NCBI RefSeq assembly: GCF_013822795.1
Contig: NZ_PNLB01000008.1
Span: 1-64,000, forward strand
DNA: 64,000 nt
Direction: 5' to 3'
Origin: Phenylobacterium sp.
GTDB lineage: Bacteria > Pseudomonadota > Alphaproteobacteria > Caulobacterales > Caulobacteraceae
Made by a program: the position numbers and the translations under genes. Below the pieces are notes generated by a model. That model did no database searches. It saw nothing but the letters and a program-made list of their open reading frames with translations, and was not told the origin of the DNA. Positions 1 to 9,676 of this stretch are shown here, piece by piece; position 1 is the first letter of the stretch, and every line of letters starts with the position of its first letter.

Positions 1-219
1 AACGGCTCGACCCCGATCGGCGAGAAGTTCACCGTCTCGGGCGCCGTCGGCTATCAGGACGTCGACTACGACGGCGACTACACGACCTGGAACCTCGGCG
101 TCGGCTACGCCCTCACCGACTTCCTCGGCGTGGACCTGCGCTACCACGACACCAGCGAGCACGACTTCGGCGATATCTATGAGAGCCGCGTCGTTCTGGG
201 TCTCAAGGCTGCCTTCTAA
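1..219 (+). CDS. TorF-like putative porin, C-terminal fragment
   Basis: The frame is open from base 1 and ends in TAA at 217-219. The 72 visible residues alternate polar and aromatic residues as in outer-membrane beta-strands (VSGAVGYQDVDYDG, WNLGVGYALTDFLGVDLRYH) and end in a terminal Phe, the usual signal for the outer-membrane insertion machinery. This pattern fits the Gcw_chp/TorF-family small porin-like proteins common in Caulobacterales. The N-terminus and signal peptide lie outside the window. It is followed at once by a strong terminator, so it is transcriptionally separate from the polysaccharide genes. Family assignment is by pattern only. Confidence 0.7.
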   Translation, partial: NGSTPIGEKFTVSGAVGYQDVDYDGDYTTWNLGVGYALTDFLGVDLRYHDTSEHDFGDIYESRVVLGLKAAF

Positions 220-244
220 AGGCCGCGAGACTTAAGGAAATGGA

Positions 245-275
245 GAGCCGCCTCGGAGACGAGGCGGCTCTTTTG
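245..275 (+). terminator. Rho-independent terminator
   Basis: A perfect 11-bp stem (GAGCCGCCTCG at 245-255 with CGAGGCGGCTC at 260-270) closes a GAGA tetraloop and is followed by TTTTGCTTT. It sits 26 bases after the porin-like stop codon. Confidence 0.92.
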
Positions 276-427
276 CTTTACTCCGGGCGGCTACTGCGGG
301 AATTCGGCCACAGGTCAAAAAAACATCGTTCTCCTGCGGAGCGAAACCCTCGCCTTGGAGTTTCATTGGACGGTCGCGTTGACGCGTCTATGTTGCCAAC
401 CTTCGGACAGGACGCGGAGCGCGATTC

Positions 428-2365
428 ATGGAGCAGATGGCCAATCGGGCTCAGACCATCCTCGCTGACGCCCTGATTGCAGCTTGCGCTTTCTTACTAG
501 CGTACCTGCTGGCGTCGGGTCAGCTCCTGGATACTTTGGGGCCCGACCTCCCTGCATTGAAACTACTTCAGCTGATCGGAATCTATACCGGTCTGGCTGC
601 GCTGTTTTCGACGCTGTTCCGCCGCGAGCTGTCGCCGTGGCGCTACGTCTCGATCCCCGACGCCCTGGTTCTGGCCCGCACGGCCTTCCTGACCGCCGGC
701 GTCTTCCTGCTGATGGTCTTCGTGCTCAATCGCGCCGAAGGCCTGCCGCGTTCGGCCCTGGCCATGGCCGTCATCTTCCAGATGGGCGGCTCGATGGGCG
801 CGCGCCTGATGCGCCGCGCCATGCATGAGCATGCGCTCGACAGCTTCTCTCCGCTCAGGACGATCAGGGACCGCGCGCCGCACGCGCCGTCGCTGCTGCT
901 GATCGGCTCGCCTGCCATGGCTGATTCCTACCTGCGCGACGCCGCCCGTCGGCACGACCAAGCCTGGAACCCGGTCGGCATCGTCAGTCCCGACGCCCGC
1001 GACCTCGGCCAACAGGTGCGCGGCGTCTGCGTCATCGAGAGCCTCGCCAACCTCGACGAGGCGCTAACCGACCTGCGCCGGTGGAACCGCTATCCCCGCG
1101 CCATTCTGTTCCTCGACGAGCCCGGCCGCCTCAAGGGCCTGACCGCCGACCAGCTTGGTCAGCTGAAGAACGACGGCATTCGCCTGCTGCGTCGTCCCTC
1201 GATCGTCGAGCTGGCCCACCACGAAGGCATGCCGCTGCTGCCGATGCGCGAGATCAGCGTCGAGGAACTGCTGGCCCGCGAACCGATCGAGCTGGACCGC
1301 GCCGCGGTCGGGGCCCTGATCCAGGGCCGCCGCGTGCTGATCACCGGCGCCGGTGGTTCGATCGGCGCCGAACTCGTGCGTCAGGTCGCCCAATTCCATG
1401 CCGCGCACGTCACGGTGATGGACTTCTCCGAAACCTCGCTGTTCGAGATCGACCGCGAGATGGCCGAGACCTGGCCGCAGCTGTCGCGCACCGCCGTGCT
1501 CTGCGATGTGCGCAACGCCCACCGCCTGCATCAGGCGTTCCAGCGCGAGAAGCCCGACCTGGTGTTCCACGCCGCGGCGCTCAAACATGTCTCGATGGTC
1601 GAGCAGCATCCCTGCGAGGGCGTGCTGACCAACGTCGTGGGCACCTGGAACGTGACCGAAGCGGCCCGCGCCTGCGGCGCCGCCCAGATGATCCTGATTT
1701 CCACCGACAAGGCGGTCGATCCGTCGAACGTGATGGGCGCCACCAAGCGCTTGGCCGAGGCGGTCATCCAGGCCCAGCAGGCCGGCGAGGGTACGCGCTT
1801 CTCGGCGGTCCGATTCGGCAACGTGCTCGGTTCGGCCGGGTCAGTGGTGCCGATCTTCCGCTCGCAGATCGAACGTGGCGGCCCGGTACGGGTGACGCAC
1901 GAGAACATCGAGCGCTTCTTCATGACCATCCCGGAGGCCGCCCAGCTGGTGCTGCACGCCACCGCGCACTCGGCCGAAGGCGAAGAAACCAAGCACGCGC
2001 GCCTCTTCCTGCTGGAAATGGGCGAGCCGGTGCGAATCATGGACCTGGCCCGCCAGATGATCGCCCTGTCGGGCCACGTCCCGGGCAAGGACATCGAAAT
2101 CGAGGTGACCGGCCTGCGCCCGGGCGAAAAATTGACCGAGCTGCTGCTGGACGAGACGGAACGCTCCCTGCCCTGCGCGCCCAAGGTCATGGAGGTCGTC
2201 TCCTCCTCGGCCCTGCGGATCACCGCCAACCACCTGATCGAGCTGGAAGCCATGGCTCAGGGCGGCGACGTCGAGCAGGTGCGCAGCAAGCTGTTCGACA
2301 TCGTGGCCCAAGTGCGCGGCGAGAAGCCCTCGACCCCGGCCCTTCGGGTCGTCTCCAGCGCCTGA
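428..2365 (+). CDS. Membrane-bound nucleoside-diphosphate-sugar epimerase/dehydratase (FlaA1/CapD/WbpM-like)
   Basis: 645 aa. The first ~130 residues hold four hydrophobic segments, followed by a CoA-binding-like region and then a Rossmann SDR domain with TGAGGSIG at ~306-313. The catalytic region STDKAVDPSNVMGATK has Met where most SDRs have the active-site Tyr, as is usual for the long FlaA1/WbpM/PglF 4,6-dehydratases. The expected reaction is removal of water from a UDP-HexNAc to give a 4-keto-6-deoxy sugar at the inner membrane. It is the first gene of the polysaccharide locus and is followed 60 bp later by a second sugar-nucleotide enzyme. The family is clear; the exact substrate is not visible. 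Confidence 0.88.
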   Translation: MEQMANRAQTILADALIAACAFLLAYLLASGQLLDTLGPDLPALKLLQLIGIYTGLAALFSTLFRRELSPWRYVSIPDALVLARTAFLTAGVFLLMVFVLNRAEGLPRSALAMAVIFQMGGSMGARLMRRAMHEHALDSFSPLRTIRDRAPHAPSLLLIGSPAMADSYLRDAARRHDQAWNPVGIVSPDARDLGQQVRGVCVIESLANLDEALTDLRRWNRYPRAILFLDEPGRLKGLTADQLGQLKNDGIRLLRRPSIVELAHHEGMPLLPMREISVEELLAREPIELDRAAVGALIQGRRVLITGAGGSIGAELVRQVAQFHAAHVTVMDFSETSLFEIDREMAETWPQLSRTAVLCDVRNAHRLHQAFQREKPDLVFHAAALKHVSMVEQHPCEGVLTNVVGTWNVTEAARACGAAQMILISTDKAVDPSNVMGATKRLAEAVIQAQQAGEGTRFSAVRFGNVLGSAGSVVPIFRSQIERGGPVRVTHENIERFFMTIPEAAQLVLHATAHSAEGEETKHARLFLLEMGEPVRIMDLARQMIALSGHVPGKDIEIEVTGLRPGEKLTELLLDETERSLPCAPKVMEVVSSSALRITANHLIELEAMAQGGDVEQVRSKLFDIVAQVRGEKPSTPALRVVSSA

Positions 2366-2425
2366 ACCGCGCCTGGGGCGCCGAGCGGACGTGACGCGGC
2401 CGCGCCGAGAGTATAATCGGGCGGC

Positions 2426-3448
2426 ATGGCGGTTATCCTGGTCACCGGCTCGGCCGGCTTCATCGGCTCCCACGTCGCGCACCGTCTTCTGGACCGCGGC
2501 GATACGGTGGTGGGTCTCGACAATCTCAACGCCTATTACGACCCGACGCTGAAGCAGGCGCGGCTGGCGCGGCTCGAAGCCCGTGAGGGCTATCGCCACG
2601 CCGCCATCGACCTGGCTGACCGCGAGGCGATGGCGGCGCTGTTCGCCGAGGCCAAGCCGGAACGGGTGATCCACCTGGCGGCCCAGGCGGGCGTTCGCTA
2701 CAGCCTCGAGCAGCCGGCGGCCTATGTCGACGCCAACCTCGTGGGTTTTGGGAACATCCTCGAAGGCTGCCGCGCCGTGCAGGCGCAGCACCTGGTGTTC
2801 GCCTCAACCAGCTCGGTCTATGGCGCCAACGGCAAGCTGCCGTTCTCGGTGCACGACAGCGCCACCCATCCGATCACGCTCTATGCGGCGACGAAGCTGG
2901 CCAACGAAGCCATGGCCCATTCTTACGCCCACCTGTTCGGCATCCCGTCGACCGGCTTCCGATTCTTCACGGTCTACGGGCCCTGGGGCCGACCTGACAT
3001 GGCGCTGTTCAAGTTCACCAAGGCGATCTTGGAAGACCAGCCCATCGACGTCTTCGGCCAGGGCAAGATGCAGCGCGACTTCACCTATGTGGAGGACATC
3101 GTCTCGGGCGTGGTCGCCGCGCTCGATCGCCCGGCGCAAGTCGATCCGAACTGGAACGCGCTGGATCCCGATCCCGCCACCAGCGGCGTGGCCCCGTGGC
3201 GGATCCTCAACCTCGGCAACAGCCAGCGGGTCGAGTTGATGCGCTACATCGAGGTGCTTGAAGAGAAGCTGGGCCGCAAAGCCAAGCTGAACCTGCTGCC
3301 CATGCAGCCAGGCGACGTGGCTCGCACGGAGGCGGACGTCACCGACACCAAGGCTGCGCTGGACTACGCGCCGTCGACGCCGATCGAGGTCGGGGTGTCG
3401 AACTTTGTCGACTGGTATCTCGACTACTACCGGGTCGGCGCGAACTGA
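2426..3448 (+). CDS. NAD-dependent epimerase, UDP-glucuronate 4-epimerase family
   Basis: 340 aa, an extended SDR. TGSAGFIGSH (7-16) is the NAD site, and Ser with Tyr153 and Lys157 (LYAATK) form the catalytic set. The N-terminal stretch after the Rossmann motif (DNLNAYYDPTLKQARL) is characteristic of UDP-glucuronate 4-epimerases (CapI/LpsL), which convert UDP-GlcA to UDP-GalA. The ATG is 60 bp after the previous stop on the same strand, so the two are probably co-transcribed. The protein is soluble with no signal peptide. Other UDP-sugar epimerase activities are possible because substrate specificity cannot be read reliably from sequence. Confidence 0.88.
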   Translation: MAVILVTGSAGFIGSHVAHRLLDRGDTVVGLDNLNAYYDPTLKQARLARLEAREGYRHAAIDLADREAMAALFAEAKPERVIHLAAQAGVRYSLEQPAAYVDANLVGFGNILEGCRAVQAQHLVFASTSSVYGANGKLPFSVHDSATHPITLYAATKLANEAMAHSYAHLFGIPSTGFRFFTVYGPWGRPDMALFKFTKAILEDQPIDVFGQGKMQRDFTYVEDIVSGVVAALDRPAQVDPNWNALDPDPATSGVAPWRILNLGNSQRVELMRYIEVLEEKLGRKAKLNLLPMQPGDVARTEADVTDTKAALDYAPSTPIEVGVSNFVDWYLDYYRVGAN

Positions 3449-3451
3449 GGA

Positions 3452-3610
3452 TCAGCGCCCGCGGGCCTGATCACGCGCAGCAGCCGCCTCTTCCTTGGCG
3501 CGGCGCGCGGCCTCGCGGGCGGCGCGGCGTTCGGAGAGGATCGACCAGGCGACCAGGCCGACGATGCACGCCGCCAGGAACGGCAGGGAGAACTGTCCAA
3601 GTCGTTCCAT
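3452..3610 (-). CDS. Small single-pass membrane protein, 52 aa
   Basis: An open frame starts at the ATG at 3610 and ends with TGA at 3454-3452. It encodes one hydrophobic helix (residues ~8-25, FSLPFLAACIVGLVAWSIL) followed by a strongly charged Ala/Arg/Glu tail that looks helical or coiled-coil. It converges with the epimerase gene, with 3 bp between the two stops. The strong membrane-helix-plus-charged-tail design and high third-position GC suggest it is real. It is too short for a family assignment and its function is unknown. Confidence 0.6.
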   Translation of the reverse strand: MERLGQFSLPFLAACIVGLVAWSILSERRAAREAARRAKEEAAAARDQARGR

Positions 3611-3682
3611 CAGGAAGGGCCCCTCACCTCGGCGACGTTGGTCTAGTCGATAACAGGGTTGCGCGCCCTGGCAAGCGGCGCG

Positions 3683-4972
3683 CTAAAGCCGCAGGTCCGC
3701 CGCCCCTTGCGGGAACATCGCCTTGACGTCGTAGAGCACCGCGCCGGGCTTGCCCAAGGCGCGGATGGCCTCGACGCCCATCTGTCGGAACTCGTTGTGG
3801 GCGACGGCGACGACGATGGCGTCGTAGGCCCCCTGCTCCAGCGTCGCGACCGGCGCCACGCCGTATTCGGCCTCGGCCTCGGCCGGATCGGCCCACGGTT
3901 CGTGCACGTCGACCGCGATCTCGTACTCTCCGAGCTCGCGGACGATGTCGATGACCCGGGTGTTGCGCAGGTCCGGGCAGTTCTCCTTGAAGGTCAGCCC
4001 CATCACCAGCACCCGCGACCCACGGACCTGGATTTCGCGACGGATCATCGTCTTGACCAGTTCCTGGGCGATGTAGCCGCCCATGCCGTCGTTGATCCGT
4101 CGGCCGGCCAGGATGACCTGCGGATGATAGCCGGCGTCCTCGGCCTTGGAGGTCAGGTAGTACGGATCCACCCCGATGCAGTGGCCGCCAACCAGCCCGG
4201 GCGTGAATTTCAGGAAGTTCCACTTGGTGCCGGCCGCGGCCAGCACCTCCTGGGTATCGATATCGAGCCGGTTGAAGATCAGCGCGAACTCATTGATCAG
4301 CGCGATGTTCAGGTCCCGCTGGGTGTTCTCGATCACCTTGGCGGCCTCGGCCACGCGGATCGAGGACGCCAGATGGGTGCCGGCCGGCACCACCGCGGCA
4401 TAGAGCGCGTCGACGAACTGAGCCGCCTGCGGCGTGGAGCCCGCGGTCACCTTGGTGATGGTCGAAAGTCGGTGCTGGCGGTCGCCGGGATTGGCCCGCT
4501 CGGGGCTGTAGCCGGCGAAGAAGTCCTCGTTGAACTTCAGGCCCGAGACGGCCTCGATCACCGGCACGCAGTCCTCTTCGGTCGCGCCGGGGTAGACGGT
4601 GGATTCGAAGATCACCACCGCGCCCTTGGCGATCGCCCGGCCTACCGTGCGGCTAGCCGACAACAGCGCCGTGAGGTCTGGGCGCTTGTAGCGGTCGATT
4701 GGGGTCGGGACCGTGACGATGAAGACGTTGCAGTCTTTCAGCGCCGCCTCTTCGTCGGCGAAGGCCAGGCCAGCCGCCGCAGCCAGCTCCTCAGCCGACG
4801 TCTCCAGCGTGCGGTCGTGCCCGGCCTGCAGCTCGGCGATCCGCTCGGCGTCGATGTCGAACCCGACCACCGGATACTTTTCGGCCAGCGCCACCGCCAG
4901 CGGCAGCCCGACATAGCCAAGACCGATCACGCCGATCGCGGCCGGCGTGCGGGTGAAAGGGTTCTGCAGCAT
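3683..4972 (-). CDS. Nucleotide-sugar dehydrogenase (WbpO/TviB-like UDP-HexNAc 6-dehydrogenase)
   Basis: 429 aa from the ATG at 4972. A further 43 codons are open upstream but are Arg-rich and overlap the next gene, so the later start is preferred. The N-terminal NAD fold carries [13 protein letters not shown] (14-26). The catalytic Cys265 lies in [13 protein letters not shown], and the C-terminal domain has the UDP-sugar-binding pattern [12 protein letters not shown]. The family oxidises C6 of a UDP-sugar, here probably a UDP-N-acetylhexosamine, to the uronic acid. It starts 14 bp after the stop of the AGE epimerase and is probably in the same operon. Confidence 0.87.
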   Translation of the reverse strand: MLQNPFTRTPAAIGVIGLGYVGLPLAVALAEKYPVVGFDIDAERIAELQAGHDRTLETSAEELAAAAGLAFADEEAALKDCNVFIVTVPTPIDRYKRPDLTALLSASRTVGRAIAKGAVVIFESTVYPGATEEDCVPVIEAVSGLKFNEDFFAGYSPERANPGDRQHRLSTITKVTAGSTPQAAQFVDALYAAVVPAGTHLASSIRVAEAAKVIENTQRDLNIALINEFALIFNRLDIDTQEVLAAAGTKWNFLKFTPGLVGGHCIGVDPYYLTSKAEDAGYHPQVILAGRRINDGMGGYIAQELVKTMIRREIQVRGSRVLVMGLTFKENCPDLRNTRVIDIVRELGEYEIAVDVHEPWADPAEAEAEYGVAPVATLEQGAYDAIVVAVAHNEFRQMGVEAIRALGKPGAVLYDVKAMFPQGAADLRL

Positions 4973-4986
4973 CGCCGATAGGTCTC

Positions 4987-6159
4987 CTAGCGTCCGGTCG
5001 CCCGGAACAGCTCCGTGCAGGCGCAGAGGATATGGTAGAACGACGTCGCCGGCGCCGGCTCGTCGACGAAGGTTCCGTCGGGCCGCAGCTTGTCGCGCCA
5101 CGCGCCGGCCGCCGGCGTCTGCAGATAGCGGCGCAGCACCTCGGCCGCCGCGATCTTGCCGGCCTCGTCGCCGAACAGCAGTTCAGCCTTCAGGTGCTCG
5201 GTCTGCGGCCAGAGGCGCGCAGTCGCCTCGCGCACCGAGAAATCGTCCCAAAGCTCGTTCATGACCACTTGGCGGGCGGGGTCGATCCCACGCCGGCCAG
5301 CGTCATAGAGACCGCGGGCCGCTGCCAGGGCGTCCTTGCGCCCACGCAGTCGGCCCCACTTCTCCAGTAGCCAGGCCCATTCGAACTGGTGCCCCGGCTC
5401 GACCAGCCGGCCGTCGTCGCCATCCACCAGCCGCCAGTCGGCGTCGAAGAACTCGCGCAGGAAGCCGCCCTTCGGGTCGATGAACACCCGCAGCGCCATC
5501 TCGACGATCTCGTCGGCCATGGCGTCCCAAACGCCCCCGTCGTTCTCGGCCCAGGCCAGCGCACCTTCCAGCAGGTGCATGTGGGCGTTGGCCTGATACG
5601 GATACGCGATGTTCTCAACGAAGCCGCCGGCTCGGTTGCGCATCGCATCGAGGCCGTTCAGCACGCCGAGCGCGATTTGGCGCAGATCCATCCGATCCGG
5701 ATCGACCCGGTGCAGGGTCGCCGTGCCCAGCAGAGCGAACGCCTGGTCGTATAGCATCGGCGTGTCGTCGAGCGGCGCGCCGTCCAGCCCCACCAGGGTG
5801 CGGAACAGCCCGTCCGGCCGCAGATAGCGCTCCAGGAAGAAGTCCATCCCATACCAGGCCGCCTCACGCCAAGGGCCGTCCCAACCCATCGCGCCAGCGG
5901 TGGCGAAGACGTAGGTCTGGCGACCCTGCACGCGCGCACGGCGCGGCCCCGGCCGCGGCTCGCCGGCGATGCTCAGCGCTTCGTGGTAGCCGCCGCGCTC
6001 GCGATCGGCTCCACGCTCCCACCACAGCGGCAGCGCAGCTTCCCGCACCCAGCGGTCGAACCATGCCCCAGCAGCATCGAGGCTCTCGAAGGGGGTTTCA
6101 TCCCGAGGATCCACGCTCTCGTCCCGTCGCGGCGGCGAATCGACTTTCAACACTTCCAA
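4987..6159 (-). CDS. AGE family epimerase/isomerase (N-acylglucosamine 2-epimerase superfamily)
   Basis: About 390 aa from a TTG at 6159 that has GAGGA five bases upstream; an ATG at 6207 with no visible ribosome site is the alternative. The (alpha/alpha)6-barrel signatures are present in order: [50 protein letters not shown] and [13 protein letters not shown], with the family's conserved His residues. Members interconvert N-acetylglucosamine/N-acetylmannosamine or aldose/ketose pairs such as mannose and fructose. Placement before the UDP-sugar dehydrogenase suggests supply of a sugar precursor. The substrate is not determinable. Confidence 0.82.
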   Translation of the reverse strand: MEVLKVDSPPRRDESVDPRDETPFESLDAAGAWFDRWVREAALPLWWERGADRERGGYHEALSIAGEPRPGPRRARVQGRQTYVFATAGAMGWDGPWREAAWYGMDFFLERYLRPDGLFRTLVGLDGAPLDDTPMLYDQAFALLGTATLHRVDPDRMDLRQIALGVLNGLDAMRNRAGGFVENIAYPYQANAHMHLLEGALAWAENDGGVWDAMADEIVEMALRVFIDPKGGFLREFFDADWRLVDGDDGRLVEPGHQFEWAWLLEKWGRLRGRKDALAAARGLYDAGRRGIDPARQVVMNELWDDFSVREATARLWPQTEHLKAELLFGDEAGKIAAAEVLRRYLQTPAAGAWRDKLRPDGTFVDEPAPATSFYHILCACTELFRATGR

Positions 6160-6365
6160 CCTTGTCCTCACACGCCCCTCGATAGCGCGTCGGGGCCTAC
6201 ACGTCATCGCGATTGCGCCGCGGCCGGATATGCGCAGCTTGGGGCGAAATTGCGGGAGCGCGCGCGCGTCGCTCCGCGAGGCCGGAAACCTTGCCTCACG
6301 GCTAGGGAGCTAGACTAGGATTGAACGTCCTCGTGGACGCCGTCTGACACCATAGAGGGCTCGAT

Positions 6366-6879
6366 ATGCTCGGACTGTTCAACGCCGCCGTCCTCAAGCT
6401 CAGACTCTACCTGATGAAGCGGCGCCAGTTCGACAACCTGGCCCTGCGCAGCCTGTTCCGCGAGCGCTACGACATCGACATCGGGATGTACTCCTACGGC
6501 TGCTTCGACCAGTGGCGGATGCCAGGCCCTATCCGCATCGGCCGCTACTGCTCGTTCGCCAACACAGTCCGCTCCGCGCAACCACCCGCTGGAGGCCCTG
6601 ACCACCCATCCGGCGCTCTATGAGAAGAAGTTCGGCGTGGTCGACGCCGACATCACCTGGGACGAACCGCTGATCGTCGAGGACGATGTCTGGGTGGCGC
6701 ATAACGTGGTGATCCTGCCGAGCTGCAAGTTCATGGCCGCGGCCCTCGACGCCACCCTCTGGTGGGAGCTCGACACTCCCGAACTGCGCCGGCTGGTGCA
6801 GAGCCAAGGCGACATGGTCAACAATCCGAGCGTCGCGGCCCTTGAGGCCTGGCGCCGGAACCAGCCGATCAGCGCCTAG
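6366..6879 (+). pseudogene. Hexapeptide-repeat (CatB-like) O-acetyltransferase, frameshifted and internally deleted
   Basis: The first frame runs from the ATG at 6366 and reads ...GPIRIGRYCSFANTV up to ~6575. The family's continuation (RNHPLEALTTHPALYEKKFG, then DEPLIVEDDVWVAHNVVILP) is in a different frame starting at 6577. A second lesion lies near 6732, where SCKF joins directly to MAAALDATLWWEL. The ~35-40 residues that normally follow (IGxGAVIGAGxVVTxDV..., the left-handed beta-helix coils) are missing in frame. Family members add acetyl groups to sugars. Its stop overlaps the stop of the convergent flippase gene. It is probably inactive; compare the related fragment at 15956-16293. Confidence 0.82.
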
Positions 6880-8246
6880 CGGCTTGCGGGCTTTAGGGTC
6901 CGCAGCAGGCCGACCACTTCGCCGATCGTTTCCCGTTCGCGCAGCGCCACCAGGATGGCGAGGCCGCCCAGCAAGGCGGCTAGTATGGCGGCGGCCGGGT
7001 ATTGACCGGCGTCGACCGCCGACGCCGCGGCATAGATGGCCGCAAAGGCCACGGCGAAGGCCGCCACGCGATCCCAGCCGTCCCAAGCCGGGAAGCCGAC
7101 CTGACGGTTGAGCAGCGCCAAGGCGACGATCATGGCGGTGAACTCGCCCAAGATGAAGCCGGCCAGCACGCCAGGCAGACCGCCCAGCGTCATGAAGCCG
7201 AGGATCGCCGCGGGCATCGCCACGAGGCGCGCGATATTATTGGTCATCACGATGCGGCTTGCCCCGACACCGAGAGCCACATTGGTCGGCCACAGTCGGA
7301 TGAACCGCGCGGCCTGCAGCATGCCGATCAAGGCGATCACGGTCGCCGGAAGGTGGAAGGCCTGACCATAGAGCAGGTCGACCGCGGTGGGCGCCACGAG
7401 TGCGAAGCCAGCCGCGATGCCGAGCCCCAACAGCACCGCCCGGCCCGCCAGCCGGTCCGCCGCCTGCTTGAGCAAGATCGGGTCGCCCCGAGCGGCCGAG
7501 ATCACAGGCAGATTGGTGGCCCCAAGAATGCGAATGACCATCGCTGCGGGCGAACTGACGAGCAGCAGAACCGCCGTGTAGTGGCCAAGCGCTGTGACCC
7601 CTAGTTGGTGGCCGATCACCACGCGGTCGCCTTGCGATCCGATGAACAGAAGCAAGCCGTTGACGACCAGCGGACCGGCGAACATCATCAGCCGCCTCGC
7701 ATATTCCTTCGAGTAGCCGATGGCGTAGGGCCGCTTGGCCGTGAGATGCGAGACGATCACCTGCACCACGGCACGCGTGATGAGTCCGTACAGGATCGCC
7801 GTGAAATCGCGCGTGTAGTAAGCCGCGACGATGATCGCCGCAGTGCTGGCCAGCTCAGCGAGCGCGATGCCAAGCGCCTCGGGCCGGAAATCATGCGCCC
7901 TTTGCACTCGCCGGAAGTCCAGGTGCATCCAGCCGCCGATCAACGGGGCGATCGCCAAGATCATCAGTCCGGAGGCAAGCGCCGGCTCATCATAGATCAG
8001 CGCCGTCGGATAGGCGGCTATGAGCAGCCCCAGCGAGATGAATATGCCGCGGCCGACGAAGACCAGCTGAACGAGTTTCTGCACGGTCGGCTTGTCGCCG
8101 TCGCGATCTTGAATCAGAAACCGATCACTGCCGTTGTCGCTGATCGACTCAAAGAACGACGACGTCAAAATCAACAGCGCCGCGAGGCCGAGTTGTTCGG
8201 GGCCGAGCAGCCGCACCATGATGGTGTAGCGCGCCAACGAGCACAC
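6876..8246 (-). CDS. Oligosaccharide flippase (Wzx-like), 5' end in doubt
   Basis: 456 aa from a GTG at 8246, with about 11-12 hydrophobic segments, as in the polysaccharide-exporting MATE/MVF superfamily that flips lipid-linked repeat units across the inner membrane. The GTG start would cut into the first helix. In the same frame upstream the sequence reads as a natural N-terminus (VIRQGTRAYVAASVLAQ) back to an in-frame TGA at 8318-8316. Upstream of that is an ATG at 8348 in the same frame. No ATG, GTG or TTG lies between the TGA and 8246. Either a nonsense change has occurred or a rare start codon is used. It is the only Wzx candidate in the window. Confidence 0.8.
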   Translation of the reverse strand: MCSLARYTIMVRLLGPEQLGLAALLILTSSFFESISDNGSDRFLIQDRDGDKPTVQKLVQLVFVGRGIFISLGLLIAAYPTALIYDEPALASGLMILAIAPLIGGWMHLDFRRVQRAHDFRPEALGIALAELASTAAIIVAAYYTRDFTAILYGLITRAVVQVIVSHLTAKRPYAIGYSKEYARRLMMFAGPLVVNGLLLFIGSQGDRVVIGHQLGVTALGHYTAVLLLVSSPAAMVIRILGATNLPVISAARGDPILLKQAADRLAGRAVLLGLGIAAGFALVAPTAVDLLYGQAFHLPATVIALIGMLQAARFIRLWPTNVALGVGASRIVMTNNIARLVAMPAAILGFMTLGGLPGVLAGFILGEFTAMIVALALLNRQVGFPAWDGWDRVAAFAVAFAAIYAAASAVDAGQYPAAAILAALLGGLAILVALRERETIGEVVGLLRTLKPASR

Positions 8247-8394
8247 CTGCGCGAGGACCGACGCGGCGACATATGCTCTGGTGCCTTGGCGAATGACTGC
8301 GCCCTCAACCTTCGATCAAGCCAACCGCCACTGCGACTGACGTCTCATCTGCACTCACGCCGGGGTTCACCCAGCGCCCCGGCTCGCGCCTCAG

Positions 8395-9570
8395 TCAGGC
8401 CGTGGCCGCCTCGAAAATCCGACGCAACTCCGTCCTGTAAACGCCGAGCAGATTATCCACCTCACGCATTCCGCCCTTGATATCCGCCGCCATTTCCTGC
8501 CGCTGATCTAGGCAGTCCTCCAGATACCCAAGCGCCGCCTCCAATTCGACGCCCGAGGTGGGGATCATCCAGTTGTACTCCAGCAAACCGAATAACCCGC
8601 TGAACTTTCGGCTGTAGGCCACGGGCACCACCGGCGTGCCCGTGGAAAAGGCTCCGATACAGGCATGCATCCGGCCCGCGACAAGGAAGTCCAGGCTCGA
8701 AATATACGATTTAGCGTCGGAAGGATTTGTGAAGTTCCCGACTCGAAGCGTGCTGGGGAATTCCGTCGCAAGTTTGTCCGCGATCCGACCATCGTCGTCC
8801 CAGGCATAGGCCTCGGCGGTCGCGTGGGGAACGAGATGCACCTCGACGTCGTCACGTGTCGCCAGTCGGCCGAGGAACCGGCGCATGAAGAGCGCATAGT
8901 CGATGCTGAGACCGAAGCGGTTGCGGCCGCTTTCAGCCTCATTGAACAACAGGCCCGACACATTGACGCCTACGCGCAGGCGTGCCCCCCCGCGCTCGCA
9001 GCTGCGATCGACGTAGGGCAAGGCGAACGCCACATCCACAGACAAGTTCCCCTTGACCGCCGGAGCCAGGTGACGGAGCACATCGAGCGAGGGCTGATCA
9101 CGGGTCAGAACGCTGTCGGCCCGCTTCAGAGCCACCGACGCCAATTGGCGATAGGGCGAGCGCGTGAACGGGCCGATCGTCTGCGGAGACAACACGAGCG
9201 GCGTTCGCGCGGCAACCGCCTGCATCTTGGTCAGCCACAGGAACATGAAGCGACGCAGGCCGTAGATGTCGGCGAAACTGTCCCCCGCCCCGATGTCCAG
9301 GATGCAGTCCTGATCGGCGATGACTCGCAACGCCCCGCTGGGGTTCAGCAAAGTTCTGGTGTCGACGACGAAGAGTTCAGCCTCAGTCGGCGACACGTAC
9401 GCCGCCCCATCATCGCGCATGCCGATGATGGTGAAACGCGGCGCCAGACCCATTTCCGTCGCGACCGTGCGCGCGATGGCCATGTTCGCCACGGTCAAGG
9501 CGCCGACGCCCAGATTTCCGGAGTTCGGCGAATGCCACAGCAGGCCAATCTTGATCGCCTTGTTCCCCAT
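8395..9570 (-). CDS. Polysaccharide pyruvyl transferase family protein
   Basis: 391 aa from the ATG at 9570 (MGNKAIKIGLLWHS); upstream in-frame codons are unlikely to be used. Family features are the N-terminal nucleotide-type fold (GLLWHSPNSGNLGVGAL), the motif LSPQTIGPF near the middle, and the C-terminal VAGRMHACIGAFSTGTPVVPVAYSRKF resembling the conserved H-x-x-I region. Such enzymes (CsaB, GumL, WcaK types) add ketal-linked pyruvate to sugars using phosphoenolpyruvate, giving the polymer a negative charge. The protein is cytoplasmic. It lies in the same orientation between the flippase and the EpsI/exosortase genes. Confidence 0.87.
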   Translation of the reverse strand: MGNKAIKIGLLWHSPNSGNLGVGALTVANMAIARTVATEMGLAPRFTIIGMRDDGAAYVSPTEAELFVVDTRTLLNPSGALRVIADQDCILDIGAGDSFADIYGLRRFMFLWLTKMQAVAARTPLVLSPQTIGPFTRSPYRQLASVALKRADSVLTRDQPSLDVLRHLAPAVKGNLSVDVAFALPYVDRSCERGGARLRVGVNVSGLLFNEAESGRNRFGLSIDYALFMRRFLGRLATRDDVEVHLVPHATAEAYAWDDDGRIADKLATEFPSTLRVGNFTNPSDAKSYISSLDFLVAGRMHACIGAFSTGTPVVPVAYSRKFSGLFGLLEYNWMIPTSGVELEAALGYLEDCLDQRQEMAADIKGGMREVDNLLGVYRTELRRIFEAATA

Positions 9571-9676
9571 CGCGTCGACTCTCAACTCCAGTACCTCCAC
9601 AGCGTGACCGTGCGCCGCCCGGGCGTCCCCGCCCGTCATTCGATGGCCCCCGTCCAGGGCGTCCCCGTCGGGGCCG

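Noticed and set aside
240..476. 78-aa open frame starting at 240
   Set aside because: It begins inside a strong terminator hairpin and overlaps the start of the epimerase/dehydratase gene.
8316..8318. Selenocysteine or recoding at the flippase TGA
   Set aside because: The position is at the extreme N-terminus, there is no SECIS-like structure evident, and flippases are not selenoproteins; mutation or a rare start is simpler.
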